A DNA stretch of 64,000 bases. It comes from Stentor coeruleus. Taxonomy: Eukaryota > Ciliophora > Heterotrichea > Heterotrichida > Stentoridae. The position numbers were made by a program, and so were the translations under genes. The notes under the pieces are model-generated. The model saw only the letters and a program-made list of their open reading frames with translations, did not search any database and had not been told where the DNA came from. Where the stretch lies: positions 1 through 64,000 of the forward strand of contig MPUH01000021.1 in assembly GCA_001970955.1 (NCBI GenBank), read 5' to 3'. This document shows positions 1 through 10,592 of the stretch, piece after piece (position 1 is the stretch's first letter; each line of letters begins with the position of its first letter).

Positions 1-829
1 GTTGAAAGGAATACAGTTTATTAGTTAAGTATAGGTTAATAGAATTTATAAAAAATATATTGGATAATAATATATATTATGATTAAAAATATGATTGATA
101 AAAAGTAAAAGTTTTGAATCTCAGAAAATTAAAAGAAAATTTTCTTTAAAGAGTAACTCTTATGTATCATGCATTTTAACTTCAAAGAAAAACTTTTGTA
201 AGCTTTTTGTTATTAGTTTAAAGATAAATTATGTGTATTGTTAAACATCATACAAAAGAGGGGAGATTGCACTTTAGTAGACTTATTGAATGAAGTTGCA
301 GATTTTATTTTAAATAATAAGTTTTTGTTTAAGACCAAAAGTATATCAATGCCTCTATATTGATATAAAAAAAAAGTAAAATCAATATTTAATTAGAAAT
401 TTTCATAGTTTTATGCCAGGACTTAATGCAAGCCTAGCAGTAGAAAAATTCATTTTCTACATTTTCTCATCCCAGTCTTTCATTCTTTATTTTAATTATT
501 ATTTTGAAGAAATAAGAAAGTTCATTTCCAAATATCAAATATCAAACTGAGAAGAAAAAGAACTTAGTACTAATAAAATCTGATGGGTTAAAAGGTATAA
601 AGTTTATTTATTTGAAAAATGTTGATGGAATTTGAGATCTAGCATTTGTCTAATATTCTGAATTCACATAAATTTAATTATATTTTAGCTATTCTGATGG
701 TAATAATATTAATAAACTCACAAATTCACAATTTTTATGCCTTTCATCTATGTGATCATCTTCTTCGCATCTTTAGAAGGTACCATAATTTGTTTCATGA
801 TTAAACCAATATTATAATTTATAAAAAAT
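1..829. other. Upstream non-coding stretch, no gene supported
   Basis: AT-rich sequence before the first gene. A short open stretch of about 45 codons begins at the ATG near 414, but it resembles nothing I recognise and ends in TGA, a terminator no other gene here uses. An ATG at 737 is in frame with the next gene and opens a hydrophobic stretch, but a TAA at about 815 separates them. I see no RNA gene or mobile element. Confidence 0.5.
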
Positions 830-3800
830 ATGGTGATGTTAGTCTTCTGCTTAGCACTTCAAGTATTTGCTAAACATCTCGAATTTTATAGTGAAAGTTT
901 TGATGTAATACCTATTTAGAGTTCAAAAAGATCATTCTCTTATACTGTTAGAACTTATAATGACATCGGTGTTTTTTTCCCTGATAATATAACTGTTTAT
1001 TTCAGAGCTTCTAGCTCAAATTCAATAGAAATATCAAATTGGAAGCAAAGTTTAGTAAACGGAGAATTGTCTGGGACACTTTATTATAGAATCACAACTA
1101 GTTTTCAAATCATTGTTGAAGCATTAAACTATGAGTCTGATATATCAGAAACATATACAACCCTTACCACAGATCCTTATTGCTGGTATACGTCTTTAAC
1201 CTTATCGAAAAAGACTGCATGTGTTGGCGAAACTGTAACAATTTCTAGTGAACTTAGGAATAAAGGAAATTATGATAACTTAGAGCCTAATCAACAATTT
1301 CATCTTGAAGATTTATCAGGATCAATTAATAACGTTATTGATAAATTATCTACCACAGGAGCTGAAACTAGTTCTGTAAGTTTTAATTCTGAAGGGCTTA
1401 AAATTATTTATATTGTATATGGTGGAACAAATGTTATCACTGCAGAGATATATATTTCAATTGGCATGGGCTATTTAAAAATATCAAAAAAAGTGAGAAA
1501 TATTTAGCCAAAACTCATAAGTGAAAGCTTCGAGCTTAGTGGTTATTTAGGTAAATGTGTAAATTCGTGTTGGGCCGCATTAAGTGGGAAATATAAAATT
1601 TCCTATAATTTAAAAGGTCAAACCTTTGATCTAGTGGTAAATGAAAATACAAACTCTCTTGGCTACATAAGCAATAATTTAAACTTAATTTCTTCTGGAG
1701 AACACGCAGTTTATGCACTTTTTTTCTTTACCGGTTGTAGCTGTTACTATAATACTTCATCAACTGAGATAATATATATTGATTACAAAATTATATTAAC
1801 TACTCCGACTTCAGTAATATTTATCTAGCAAACTTCTCTTTCACTTTTCAGTATTACAGCTGAAATATATGAAAATGGAGTATTATTACAATCATTAAGT
1901 TCTAATCAAATTAGTTTATTTTTAAAAGAAACAAATGGTGCTTTATATGGAACCTTAACTGGAAATATAGTTGCTGGAACTGTAACATTTAATAATGGAA
2001 ATATAGTTGCTGGAACTGTAACATTTAATAATCTTTCTATAGATAATAGCGGCGATTTTACTATTGTCGGCAATAGTATTGTAGCATCTGATGGCAATAC
2101 TAATATAATACAAAATACCAAGGTTTATCTTTATGTACAAATAGCAAATGATTATGATGTAATTTATAATTAGAAAGCATCAACAGATAACAGTTTAAAA
2201 TTTTTGCTTTACGTCTATTGTAGTAAAACTGATGAAACAATATGTGTTTCATGCGATTATACAGTCTATTTGGAAATCTATACAAAAGATAGTTCATATG
2301 CTAATTACACATCTAAGCTTGTATTTGGCTTTACTGAAATAAATGATATTTATATTACTCAAGAAAATAATTATACTATTAAAGCGCGAGGTGGAAATTC
2401 TTATTCAGAAAACAGTCTTTCGTTGGAAGTTAAAAATTATTATCCTGATATTTCATTCAGCTATGAAGTAATTATTACTTAGCCAATAAATACTACTAAT
2501 GTTTTTAACTTGAATATCACTATTTACAGTGATCAAAATACCAAGTCAATTATTGAAACAAATATAGTGTTTACTGTATTATTATCCTTGAGTCCATCAG
2601 GAACTATATTTGGCGAAACTAATATTATAACCTTAAATGGAGTGGCAAAATTTACTGATCTTAGAATATCAACTATAGGAGATTTCAATCTTATAGTCTC
2701 TGGAGTATTACTTAAAAGCATTTCTTATCCTCTTTATATTTATGATCAATATTTATTGACTGAAGTCAAATCAAAATCTGTAAATTTTATTTAGCCTATG
2801 TACATAATAGATGATTTTTCTGTTTTAGTCACAATTTTTACAGATGATTTGCATACAACAAAATATTTAACGTACAGCAATTACATAACTTTACAACTAG
2901 TTTCTAAAGATTTAACTCAAACACATAATTTGACAGCAACTAATGGAGAAGTACTGTTTGACAAACTAAAATTAACAAGCTCAGGGAACTATTCAATACT
3001 TATTTTATGTTTAGAAAGAATCTTTGTCGAAATTCCTGGATTCATAGTATCAAACTTATATGTCGGAGCTTATTTAGATTCAGGAAATGCAAACACAGTG
3101 CTAGATTCAACCACAGAAAAATATTTTACTATATATATTGGAATTTACACCGACTCTATGCTACAATCTCCATATAGCATTAATAGCTGTGATGTCTTAC
3201 TAAAATCTAACACAATCAACTATACATACTCAGTGAGCAATTCAACAACTAATGGATTAGCAGCATTTTCCGATATTCATATAATTATTGAAAGTTTATA
3301 TTATTTCAGTGCTACATCTATAGTTCCTTTAAGTCTTGATTTCACTATAAACATAAAAGATTATTTCGTATCTATAAACTTCATACCTGAAGCTGTAAAA
3401 TATATATAGCCAATAACAACAGAGAGTATTTTTGATATTAAAATTTCAATTTATTTAGATGGCCAATTCCAGTCTCCCTGTACAGATTTAACTTTTGATG
3501 AAGATATATTCATTTATGATACAACAAGTCGATCCAAAATATGCAGTATTTCTATCTCTAATGGAAGTGGAGTATGCTCAAACCAAAACATAGAAAATGA
3601 AGGTACTTATTATATTGAAGCTATCGGAGCAAAAACAATAAATAGTATTTCAGCTTCAATTATAATCAAAAACACTTATATAAGTATTATTATTAATGAA
3701 CCAATTGTATCATTTATTTAGCCAATTAATACCGAAAGTATATTTTCTTTAAGTGCTACACTATATATTGATTCAGATTTTAACTTCTTATCAAATACTG

Positions 3801-6800
3801 CAAGTTTTACTATATCATTAACTCTTTATCCATCATCAGACTATATATGGACTAATATATTTACTACAATTAATGGTGTAGCATTAGTAAGCCAGCTAAG
3901 AATCATAAAAGAAGGAATTTATATGATAAAAGCTTCAGAAAAGCATATCATTTCAAATTATTCAGTAGCTTTTGAAATTAAAAACTGCTATCTCTATATC
4001 GAATTTGTAGATAAAACTGTATTATTTATATAGCCAACCTTTTCTCAGCATATATTCACAGTTAATATAATAGCATATCATGATTATTCTAACAAAGAAA
4101 TATGCACAGAAAAAAATTATTATGTCAATATTTTCATAGAACCCGAAGGAAATTTTATTGGAACCCAAACAGGGACTATGTCAAAAGGTGTGATAAAACT
4201 AAGCAATTTAAGAATCAGTACAGAAGGATCATATTTATTAAAAGCATATAACGAAAAAGCTTTACCAGGAGAATTTCCATTGATTATTATAAAAGATTAC
4301 TATTTACAAATAACATTTTTAACTATCGTAAAAACTATTTAGCCATATACCACTGAGAGTATATTTTCGATAATAGTTACAGCTTTTTCAGACATAAATT
4401 ATACTATTCCCACATATGATTTTAATTCTTTAGTTACTTTATCATTCACTCCTTCAGGTTTTAATACTGATGTTTCTTCAGTAAATAGTGCAAATAGTAA
4501 TGCAATATTTCAAAATATATGTATTTATAAAGAGGATATTTTTATTATAACAGGTAGTTCATTAGATGCTTTTAAAGGGACAACTGAAAGTTTTGAAATA
4601 AAAAATTACTATTTGAATATAACATTTGTGTCTGTAGATGGAAAAATACCACAACCTGTAAATATAGAGAGTGTTTTTACTTTAAATGTATCAATTTTCT
4701 ATGATATTGAACTTGAAAATATATGTAATGAATGCTTATTTACAATTGATATATCTCTTAGTAATAAAGGAAATCTATCTGGGACTAAATCAACTATTGC
4801 AATAAACGGAACAGCTGTTTTTCCTATGCTTCAGATCTTAACTGAAAATATATATACTATAAAAGCTAAAGGAAAACAAGTTATTACCTTAGAATCTTAT
4901 CCGTTTAAAATAAAAAACTACTACTTAACCGTTAATTTAATCCCAACAGAATTTGTAATTTAAACTTAGCCAATTCATAATAAAAACACTTTTGATGTAT
5001 CTGTTAAGGTATATGAAGATATAAATCTAACAAGTGTTTATAAAGACAACTCTTATAGCATATCATTAAAACTAATTCCTAATGGTGAAGTTGATGGATC
5101 TTTATACGAATCTACTTCAAAAGGAGAAGCAATTTTTCATAATATAAAAATTCTTGAAAATGGAACTTATGCTTTTGAAGCATCAGGTTTTGGGGTAATT
5201 TCTGGTGAATCAAAACAATTTTATGTTGATTATTATGCTTTCAGTTGGGAACTAACAGTTAATGATTTGAATCAAATCCTTATAACCTTTGATAAAAATG
5301 TTAGTTATTCTTTTATAAGGTCTGACATTTTTTTTGAACCAGTAAAAAGTTATAGTATCAAATTTGTTTTAGAAGAACTTTCAAGACCACTATTAAGTTT
5401 TACTACAATTCCTCAAGAAACTATCCCTCAAGATACTGAAGTCAAAGTTAAAATGATAAAAACAAACATAAAAAGTGATGATGAATATTATTTTGATTAT
5501 TCCGAACAAACAATATTACTTAATTATGTATTTATACCTTTCCCAGCTCTTGCCTCTACTGCAGCAATTGCAAATTCATCAAAATCTGCAAGTACAGCTA
5601 TTGGTAGTTCAAGTCTGGCTGTAGGTGTTGTTAGTAATCCTTCTTTTTTATGGTCGATGATGAATTCTCTTGATATTATAGCTTATTTACCAATAGGCAA
5701 CTTTAAGTATACTGATAATATTGCTATGTTTTTTACAACAATGGGTAGTCTTAGTGTTATGCCTAATCCTGCAGAATATATGTTTTCAGTTTCTAATGAA
5801 TCAGCACCTTTTTCACTAGGTAAAAACTATGGACTAACTACTTCCTATGTGCTTTACAACTCCGGACTTTTNTATATGTTTTCAGTTTCTAATGAATCAG
5901 CACCTTTTTCACTAGGTAAAAACTATGGACTAACTACTTCCTATGTGCTTTACAACTCCGGACTTTTAGTTTTTAATTTTCTTTTTTGCGTATCTTTGAT
6001 TCCTTTATTATTTTTAGCCTCTAAACTTTTCAAAAACAAAATCGGAACTAAATCATTAAAATTACTTGCATCTTACAAATATCAATATTTTTTAAGATTT
6101 TGGCTACAGAGTTATTTAAACTTTGGCTTTTTAGCTATAATTCAATTAAAATCAGTAAAAAATAAATAGAATTATCCAAAAAGTTTTGCAGGGATGATGA
6201 ATGTTGGAATCGCTTGCATATTAGCTGTGAGATTTATTTAGATATTATTTATCTTAACTCCACCTTTACTTTTTGTATGTGGATTTGTTACTTATCAAAG
6301 TAGAGGTTTAAGAGATAATCAAGAATTTAATCAAAAGTGGGGATGCTTGTTTTTAGAATTTAAGAACGACAAAGGGTATTTAAGTACTCAATTTTATTCT
6401 GTTTTTACACTTAGAAGACTTATATTTGTGCTATCGCAGCTATTTTTGACTGAAAGTCTTTGCCTTCAAAATACTTTGAACATATTTTCTTTGCTGATTC
6501 AAATGTGTTTTACATTGATTTATATGCCATACAAAGATAAACTTATTTTTACTACAACATTTATTGGAGAAATGTGCACTTTAATTGTCATGATTTTAAT
6601 GTATTTTTTTATTTTTGATACTGCTTTATCAACAAGAGTAACTATAGAAGCAACTATTATTTTCATTGTTATGTTGACTTTAGCTATAGAATTTCTAATA
6701 TCATTATATTTATTAGGATGTTCTATTAAAGACGTATGCAAGAAAATAGAAGAAGCAAGAGCATTGAGATTTATATCAGCTGGAACTCAATTAACAACTA

Positions 6801-6889
6801 TGAAAGGAGAAAATGTTATGTCAAATCGAGGGGAATTAACATCTCCTAAAAACGAGCAAAGAATATTTCAAATAGTAAAAATTCATTAA
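830..6889 (+). CDS. Giant repeat-built surface protein with multi-pass C-terminus
   Basis: Assembled from 14 exons; about 1954 residues as given, about 1922 once a false duplication is collapsed. The start is chosen for its signal peptide (MVMLVFCLALQVFA). The ectodomain is a tandem array of about 12 beta-rich repeats of roughly 100 residues. Typical elements are TESIF near the start, NG.A.F in the middle, G.Y.IKA.G later and IKNYYL at the end. The repeats resemble Ig-like or filamin-like folds, but I cannot name the family. From about residue 1660 come six or seven membrane segments and a charged tail. The same C-terminal region occurs in the gene at 44802. The 15-nt introns start at 905, 1493, 1814, 2159, 2468, 2780, 3395, 3707, 4019, 4328, 4955, 6155 and 6227. 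Most sit at repeat boundaries in phase 0. A ciliate-type adhesion or receptor protein at the cell surface is inferred. Confidence 0.85.
1961..2032 (+). repeat. 36-bp perfect tandem duplication inside the giant gene
   Basis: Two identical 36-nt units, 1961-1996 and 1997-2032, encode a repeated GNIVAGTVTFNN. The change is in frame, adds 12 residues to one ectodomain repeat, and that intron interval is the longest of the array. It may be real recent slippage, or an assembly duplication without an N marker. Confidence 0.9.
5777..5967 (+). repeat. False 95-bp duplication around a single N (5872)
   Basis: The 95 bases at 5777-5871 recur exactly at 5873-5967, separated by one N. This is the pattern of two contigs whose ends overlap but were not merged. 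One copy plus the N is 96 nt, so collapsing it keeps the frame of the surrounding gene and removes 32 residues. Confidence 0.9.
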
Positions 6890-7022
6890 AATTAGTAAGA
6901 TAATATTATGAGTTTTAGTTTATTAGTATTATAGAATATTATATTAGGCAAATAATCTTGATTTCTAAAGTTGTAAAATGAGTCAGAGTGGTATAGAAGA
7001 TAAGGGAAATACCTAGAGGGAA

Positions 7023-7170
7023 GATATTGTTTTTATTATTATGCTTTATGTTTCTTAAAGTAATGGGAAGTTTTGCTATTATGCAAAATCCTACAGAGTA
7101 TTTTATTTAAAATTTATTCCTTATTATAAAATAAGTACTTCTTATGTACAAAAAATTTATTCAGTTTGAC
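7023..7170 (+). pseudogene. Decayed fragment of a giant surface protein C-terminus
   Basis: Short stretches match the region just before the membrane segments of the gene at 830. MGSFAIMQNPTEYF here corresponds to MGSLSVMPNPAEYM there. A further match, around STSYV, follows at about 7133. The frame is broken at least twice and stop codons intervene, so this is a relic. It lies about 130 bp after the stop of the intact gene, which points to local tandem duplication followed by decay. Its base composition is like the other non-coding DNA. Confidence 0.65.
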
Positions 7171-7226
7171 TATATTTATAATAAAATAATTTCTTATATT
7201 AAATAGCGTAATATAATTATTGAATT

Positions 7227-8714
7227 ATGTCAGCACATAAATCTTCTAAAGATCAATTAGAGCCTAATAGCATAGCATCATGCGTATTTGTTAATCAACT
7301 CAAAGAATATGAAAAAGAAAACTCTCATCTTCTTGACCAGATTCCCAAACACCCTTTGCTTCCTACTATTGAACAAAAAATAAAAGAAACTATTGACATT
7401 AACTATAAAGTTTCTACCACACGAGGTAATAGTATCTTTTTTCACAATCATCCTAATTCAGAAAAACAATCATTTTTTGTTGAAAATCCTACAATGACTA
7501 TACTTATTATTGCTTTGATTGCAGAAATTATTGAATTGTTTTTAGGAAGACCTGAAAGCTTTTTAGTTTATTTAGTTGTGGTTATTTATTTAGTGATAAT
7601 TTCAAGTTTAAAAAGAAGATCTGAGTCGTCTTATAAATATACTTTTAAAACTTGTGTTACAATAAATGCTGGTATAGGAAAAATAACTGCAGCTTTATTT
7701 GATAACTCAACTAGAACTTTATGGGAACCTTATTTAAAAGAGGTTAATGAATCTTTTTCTTTGCATTTTTCATATAATTTTAAAGGCTCTTTGGAATCTC
7801 AATGTATTTCTAGACACTTCTTCCCTATAAAAAATCTCTACTACATAGTAGAAAAAACTCAAGATGATGAAATCAAAAACCTCTTCAAACTAGAATGCAA
7901 AAACAGCCACAGCAATCAACTAACCTTAGTAACCCACTATGGTAAATTCACTGATTCTTCAAATCCCCTAACAGGAAATCCAGACCTTTTAGGTTTCCTC
8001 AAAGTTTTCATAGAATCCTCTACTTCTCCTTCAAACTCAGATAAAATCCAATTTTCAGAAGAATCAGACAAAGACCAACAAGAAAATCCCCAATCATCAT
8101 TAGAAGACATTAATCTAAGAATATACTACAATGAAACAAATCGAGTTTTCTGTGAAGCTAAAAACTTATTATCAGAGCAAACTGGTTGGGAGCCATTAAA
8201 ACTAAAATCACGCTTTGTAACTGCATTAAGAAGAAAAGTTCCTGGAGGTCTTTATATAATCAAAGCAGAAGGAGAAATACAGAGAACTCCTATAGAAATT
8301 ATAGATTGCCTAAAAGACTTAAGTAAAAAGCATCATTACGATACAATGTTTGAAAGTGGTCATCTAGTCAAGTTATTAACAGATGATATGGGTATTGGAT
8401 ATCAGAGATTTAAAAAAATTGGACCTGTTAATGGTAGAGATTTTTGCTTGTTACAAAGAAAAATTGATCAAAAAGATGGGTCAATTGTTGCAGTTGCTTG
8501 TAGTATTACACACCCTGATTGCCCAGAAACTGAGTGTGTTCGTGGGCATATATATATAGCTACGCATTTTTTAATACCAACTTGTCCAAATACAACTAAA
8601 ATGATATATATTTTACATATGGATATTAAAGGATCTATACCTAAATTTATCATAAATAACACCCAAAGCGATCAAGCAATGTTTGTGGAAAACCTTCGGG
8701 TTTATCTTAATTAA
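7227..8714 (+). CDS. START-domain lipid-binding protein with two TM segments
   Basis: A 495-residue protein. Two hydrophobic segments at about 88-106 and 112-128 form a membrane hairpin. Residues about 140-270 look like a weak first lipid-binding half, including the short motif LWEPYLKEV. The C-terminal 200 residues (about 295-495) match the START fold seen in StAR/PCTP-type proteins: GLYIIKAEGEI, then DLSKKHHYD, DMGIGYQRFK and GRDFCLLQR. START domains bind sterols, phospholipids or ceramide in a closed pocket; the ligand cannot be read from sequence. Membrane tethering suggests lipid transfer at a contact site, which is inference. The gene downstream is a tandem copy of its C-terminal half. 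Confidence 0.8.
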   Translation: MSAHKSSKDQLEPNSIASCVFVNQLKEYEKENSHLLDQIPKHPLLPTIEQKIKETIDINYKVSTTRGNSIFFHNHPNSEKQSFFVENPTMTILIIALIAEIIELFLGRPESFLVYLVVVIYLVIISSLKRRSESSYKYTFKTCVTINAGIGKITAALFDNSTRTLWEPYLKEVNESFSLHFSYNFKGSLESQCISRHFFPIKNLYYIVEKTQDDEIKNLFKLECKNSHSNQLTLVTHYGKFTDSSNPLTGNPDLLGFLKVFIESSTSPSNSDKIQFSEESDKDQQENPQSSLEDINLRIYYNETNRVFCEAKNLLSEQTGWEPLKLKSRFVTALRRKVPGGLYIIKAEGEIQRTPIEIIDCLKDLSKKHHYDTMFESGHLVKLLTDDMGIGYQRFKKIGPVNGRDFCLLQRKIDQKDGSIVAVACSITHPDCPETECVRGHIYIATHFLIPTCPNTTKMIYILHMDIKGSIPKFIINNTQSDQAMFVENLRVYLN

Positions 8715-8805
8715 GTCTTTTTTAAAGATATTAGTTTTATATGATTATGATTATTTATGTTGGAAATATGCTTTGAATTGTATGTGAGATTTAGAATTAT
8801 TGGAA

Positions 8806-9460
8806 ATGGAGATGAAGAGTTTGGAAGATTATTATAAGGAAACTGATAGGATTTTGAGAATAGGTAAAGAATTGCTAGCCTTAGAAGATGGGTGGGAAAT
8901 ATTGAAGATTAGCTCAAAGGAAGTAAAAGCGTACAGACGACCAGCAGCAGCGGGTTTATATAATATTTCTATTTATAAAATTGTATATCCTAAAAGCAGA
9001 AGGTGAAATAAATCGTCCTACACATGAGATTATGGAATGTATTAAAGACTTAAGTCGTAAGCACCTTTATGACACTTCTTATGAACAAGGACATTTCATT
9101 AAAGTTTTATCTGATGATATGGGTATATCATATCAACGTTTTAAAGCTATCTGGCCTATAAACGAACGTGATTTTTGTCTACTACAAAGAAAAATCGACC
9201 TTGAAGATGGAGCTATGGTAGCAGTAACAACAAGTATACAACATGGTGAATGCCCAGAAGTTCCAGAATGTGTGCGTGGTGTTGTACACTTTGCAAATCT
9301 TTTCATGTTCCCAAGTAGACCTAATACTTCTCGTCTAGTATATTTTTTACTTCTTGATGTCAAAGGATATATTCCTACCTTTGTTGTAAATTTGACTCTT
9401 GGTATTCAAGCAAATCTTATTGAAAATCTTAGAATTTACTTATCTAATAGTGTTAATTAA
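8806..9460 (+). pseudogene. START-only tandem copy, frameshifted
   Basis: This is a shorter relative of the START domain of the preceding gene, lacking its N-terminal membrane half. The ATG at 8806 opens a frame matching the neighbour up to AAAGLY near 8960. The match resumes in another frame at YILKAEGEI near 8984 and runs cleanly to a TAA at 9460. Compared with the neighbour, about 25 extra bases lie between. They lack GT...AG ends and the A10 seen in all other introns here, so I do not treat them as an intron. The 3' frame is otherwise well kept, so the break is either recent or an assembly error. If the extra bases were absent, the product would be about 210 residues. Confidence 0.6.
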
Positions 9461-9520
9461 AAAAAAACATTAAAACTTGATTAGTGAATATACAAGATAA
9501 ACTAGTCTGAAAAATAAAAT

Positions 9521-10135
9521 ATGTCTTGGAAGGGATTTTTCAATAACTACAAGTGGAAGCTTAAGAACTTTTTTTCAAACAAAGATCCTGAGTTTATCAC
9601 AAAAGCTCTAATTTCAGCTAACATCGGAGCATATTTTGCTTGGCAAGTTGTCCCTAACTTCATGCGGAATCATTTTGTTATGAGTGAGCAGAACACAATC
9701 CGCAGAAGCCGCTATTATACTATATTAACATCATCTGTCTCTCATACAGATTTCCTCCAAATGCTCTTTAATTCCATAACTATATGGTTTTTTGCAACAC
9801 CAGTCACATATTCTATCGGTCCAGCAGGTGTTTTAACTTTATATCTTTCAGGAGCTGTTTTCAATTTTTTTGGGCTTTATAGTCGATATAAGTATAAAAA
9901 TCATTATGGAAGCATACCTATTTCACTTGGAGCTAATGCTTCTGTAGCAGCGATAATGAGTTATTTTATTATAAAAAATCCTTGGCAACCGATTATGTTG
10001 ATGTTTATACCTATGCCTGCTATATTTTTAGGATTAACTATGCTATATTTAGGGGATAATGGAAGAGAGAATACTTATCTTTATGGAGGACTTGGAGGAG
10101 CTTTTATTTACTTACTTAGGATTATTAGAAAATAA
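9521..10135 (+). CDS. PARL-like rhomboid, catalytic residues missing (pseudoprotease)
   Basis: A 204-residue multi-pass protein with the rhomboid layout. It closely follows the mitochondrial PARL branch: SSVSHTDFLQMLFN for the first loop, LGANASVAAIMS where the catalytic serine segment should be, FIPMPAIFLG next, and a last segment rich in glycine. In active rhomboids the serine sits in GASG or GxSx and pairs with a histidine in the last segment (AHLGG). Here position 139 is Asn, and no His is found near 186-188, where Tyr and Leu occur. I infer an inactive rhomboid, like iRhoms or derlins in principle. A Ser two residues later (141) could be argued to be a shifted nucleophile, but the missing His speaks against activity. 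Confidence 0.75.
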   Translation: MSWKGFFNNYKWKLKNFFSNKDPEFITKALISANIGAYFAWQVVPNFMRNHFVMSEQNTIRRSRYYTILTSSVSHTDFLQMLFNSITIWFFATPVTYSIGPAGVLTLYLSGAVFNFFGLYSRYKYKNHYGSIPISLGANASVAAIMSYFIIKNPWQPIMLMFIPMPAIFLGLTMLYLGDNGRENTYLYGGLGGAFIYLLRIIRK

Positions 10136-10592
10136 TTATTTAGAAGTTAGGTATAGATTAAATAGAACCTTTTTTTGATAGATTTTAGTGGATTATGTGG
10201 CAGATTTTTTTGTGAATTAATGATGATACAATTTTTTATGATAAAAACTGGGTATTATAACTTGGAATTTTCTAAAGGTATAGGCAAATATGAATACTAT
10301 ATAAAATGTAAAAGAATTTTTCTTCCATAAATTATATTTTGGTCATTTTATATATGATAATTATTAGTATTACTTATCTTAATCAATGCTAGTAAAAATT
10401 ATAATACTTATTTAAAGCGCATTTTGTCCTAGCTTAGAGAAGACATTTGATTTCATCACAAAACTATAATTTTAACAATATCCTCATATCAAAACTAGCA
10501 AATCATTTTCAACCAACAACGAATCATAAATATTATACATCTAACTATAGATTAAAATAAGATTTTTCAAGCTAATAAAACATAGGGATTTA
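10136..10592. other. Intergenic, no gene seen
   Basis: Between two plus-strand genes. The left part is G-rich and C-poor, and the right part is C-rich and G-poor, as in the other intergenic regions. No open frame or RNA gene is supported. Confidence 0.5.

Noticed and set aside
737-829. Upstream ATG with a hydrophobic stretch, in frame with the giant gene
   Set aside because: A TAA separates it from the accepted start, and no intron of the usual form removes that stop; the later start has its own signal peptide.
1493-4969. In-frame TAG and TAA codons in the giant gene, read at first as reassigned stops coding for Gln
   Set aside because: Each lies at or inside a 15-nt GT...AG segment with A at position 10. 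Removing these restores alignment between repeats, and elsewhere TAA and TAG end genes exactly where homologs end (for example proteasome beta-6).
8960-8985. The extra bases in the second START gene as an intron
   Set aside because: No placement gives GT...AG ends or a 15/16-nt length, so it is treated as a frameshifting insertion or assembly error.
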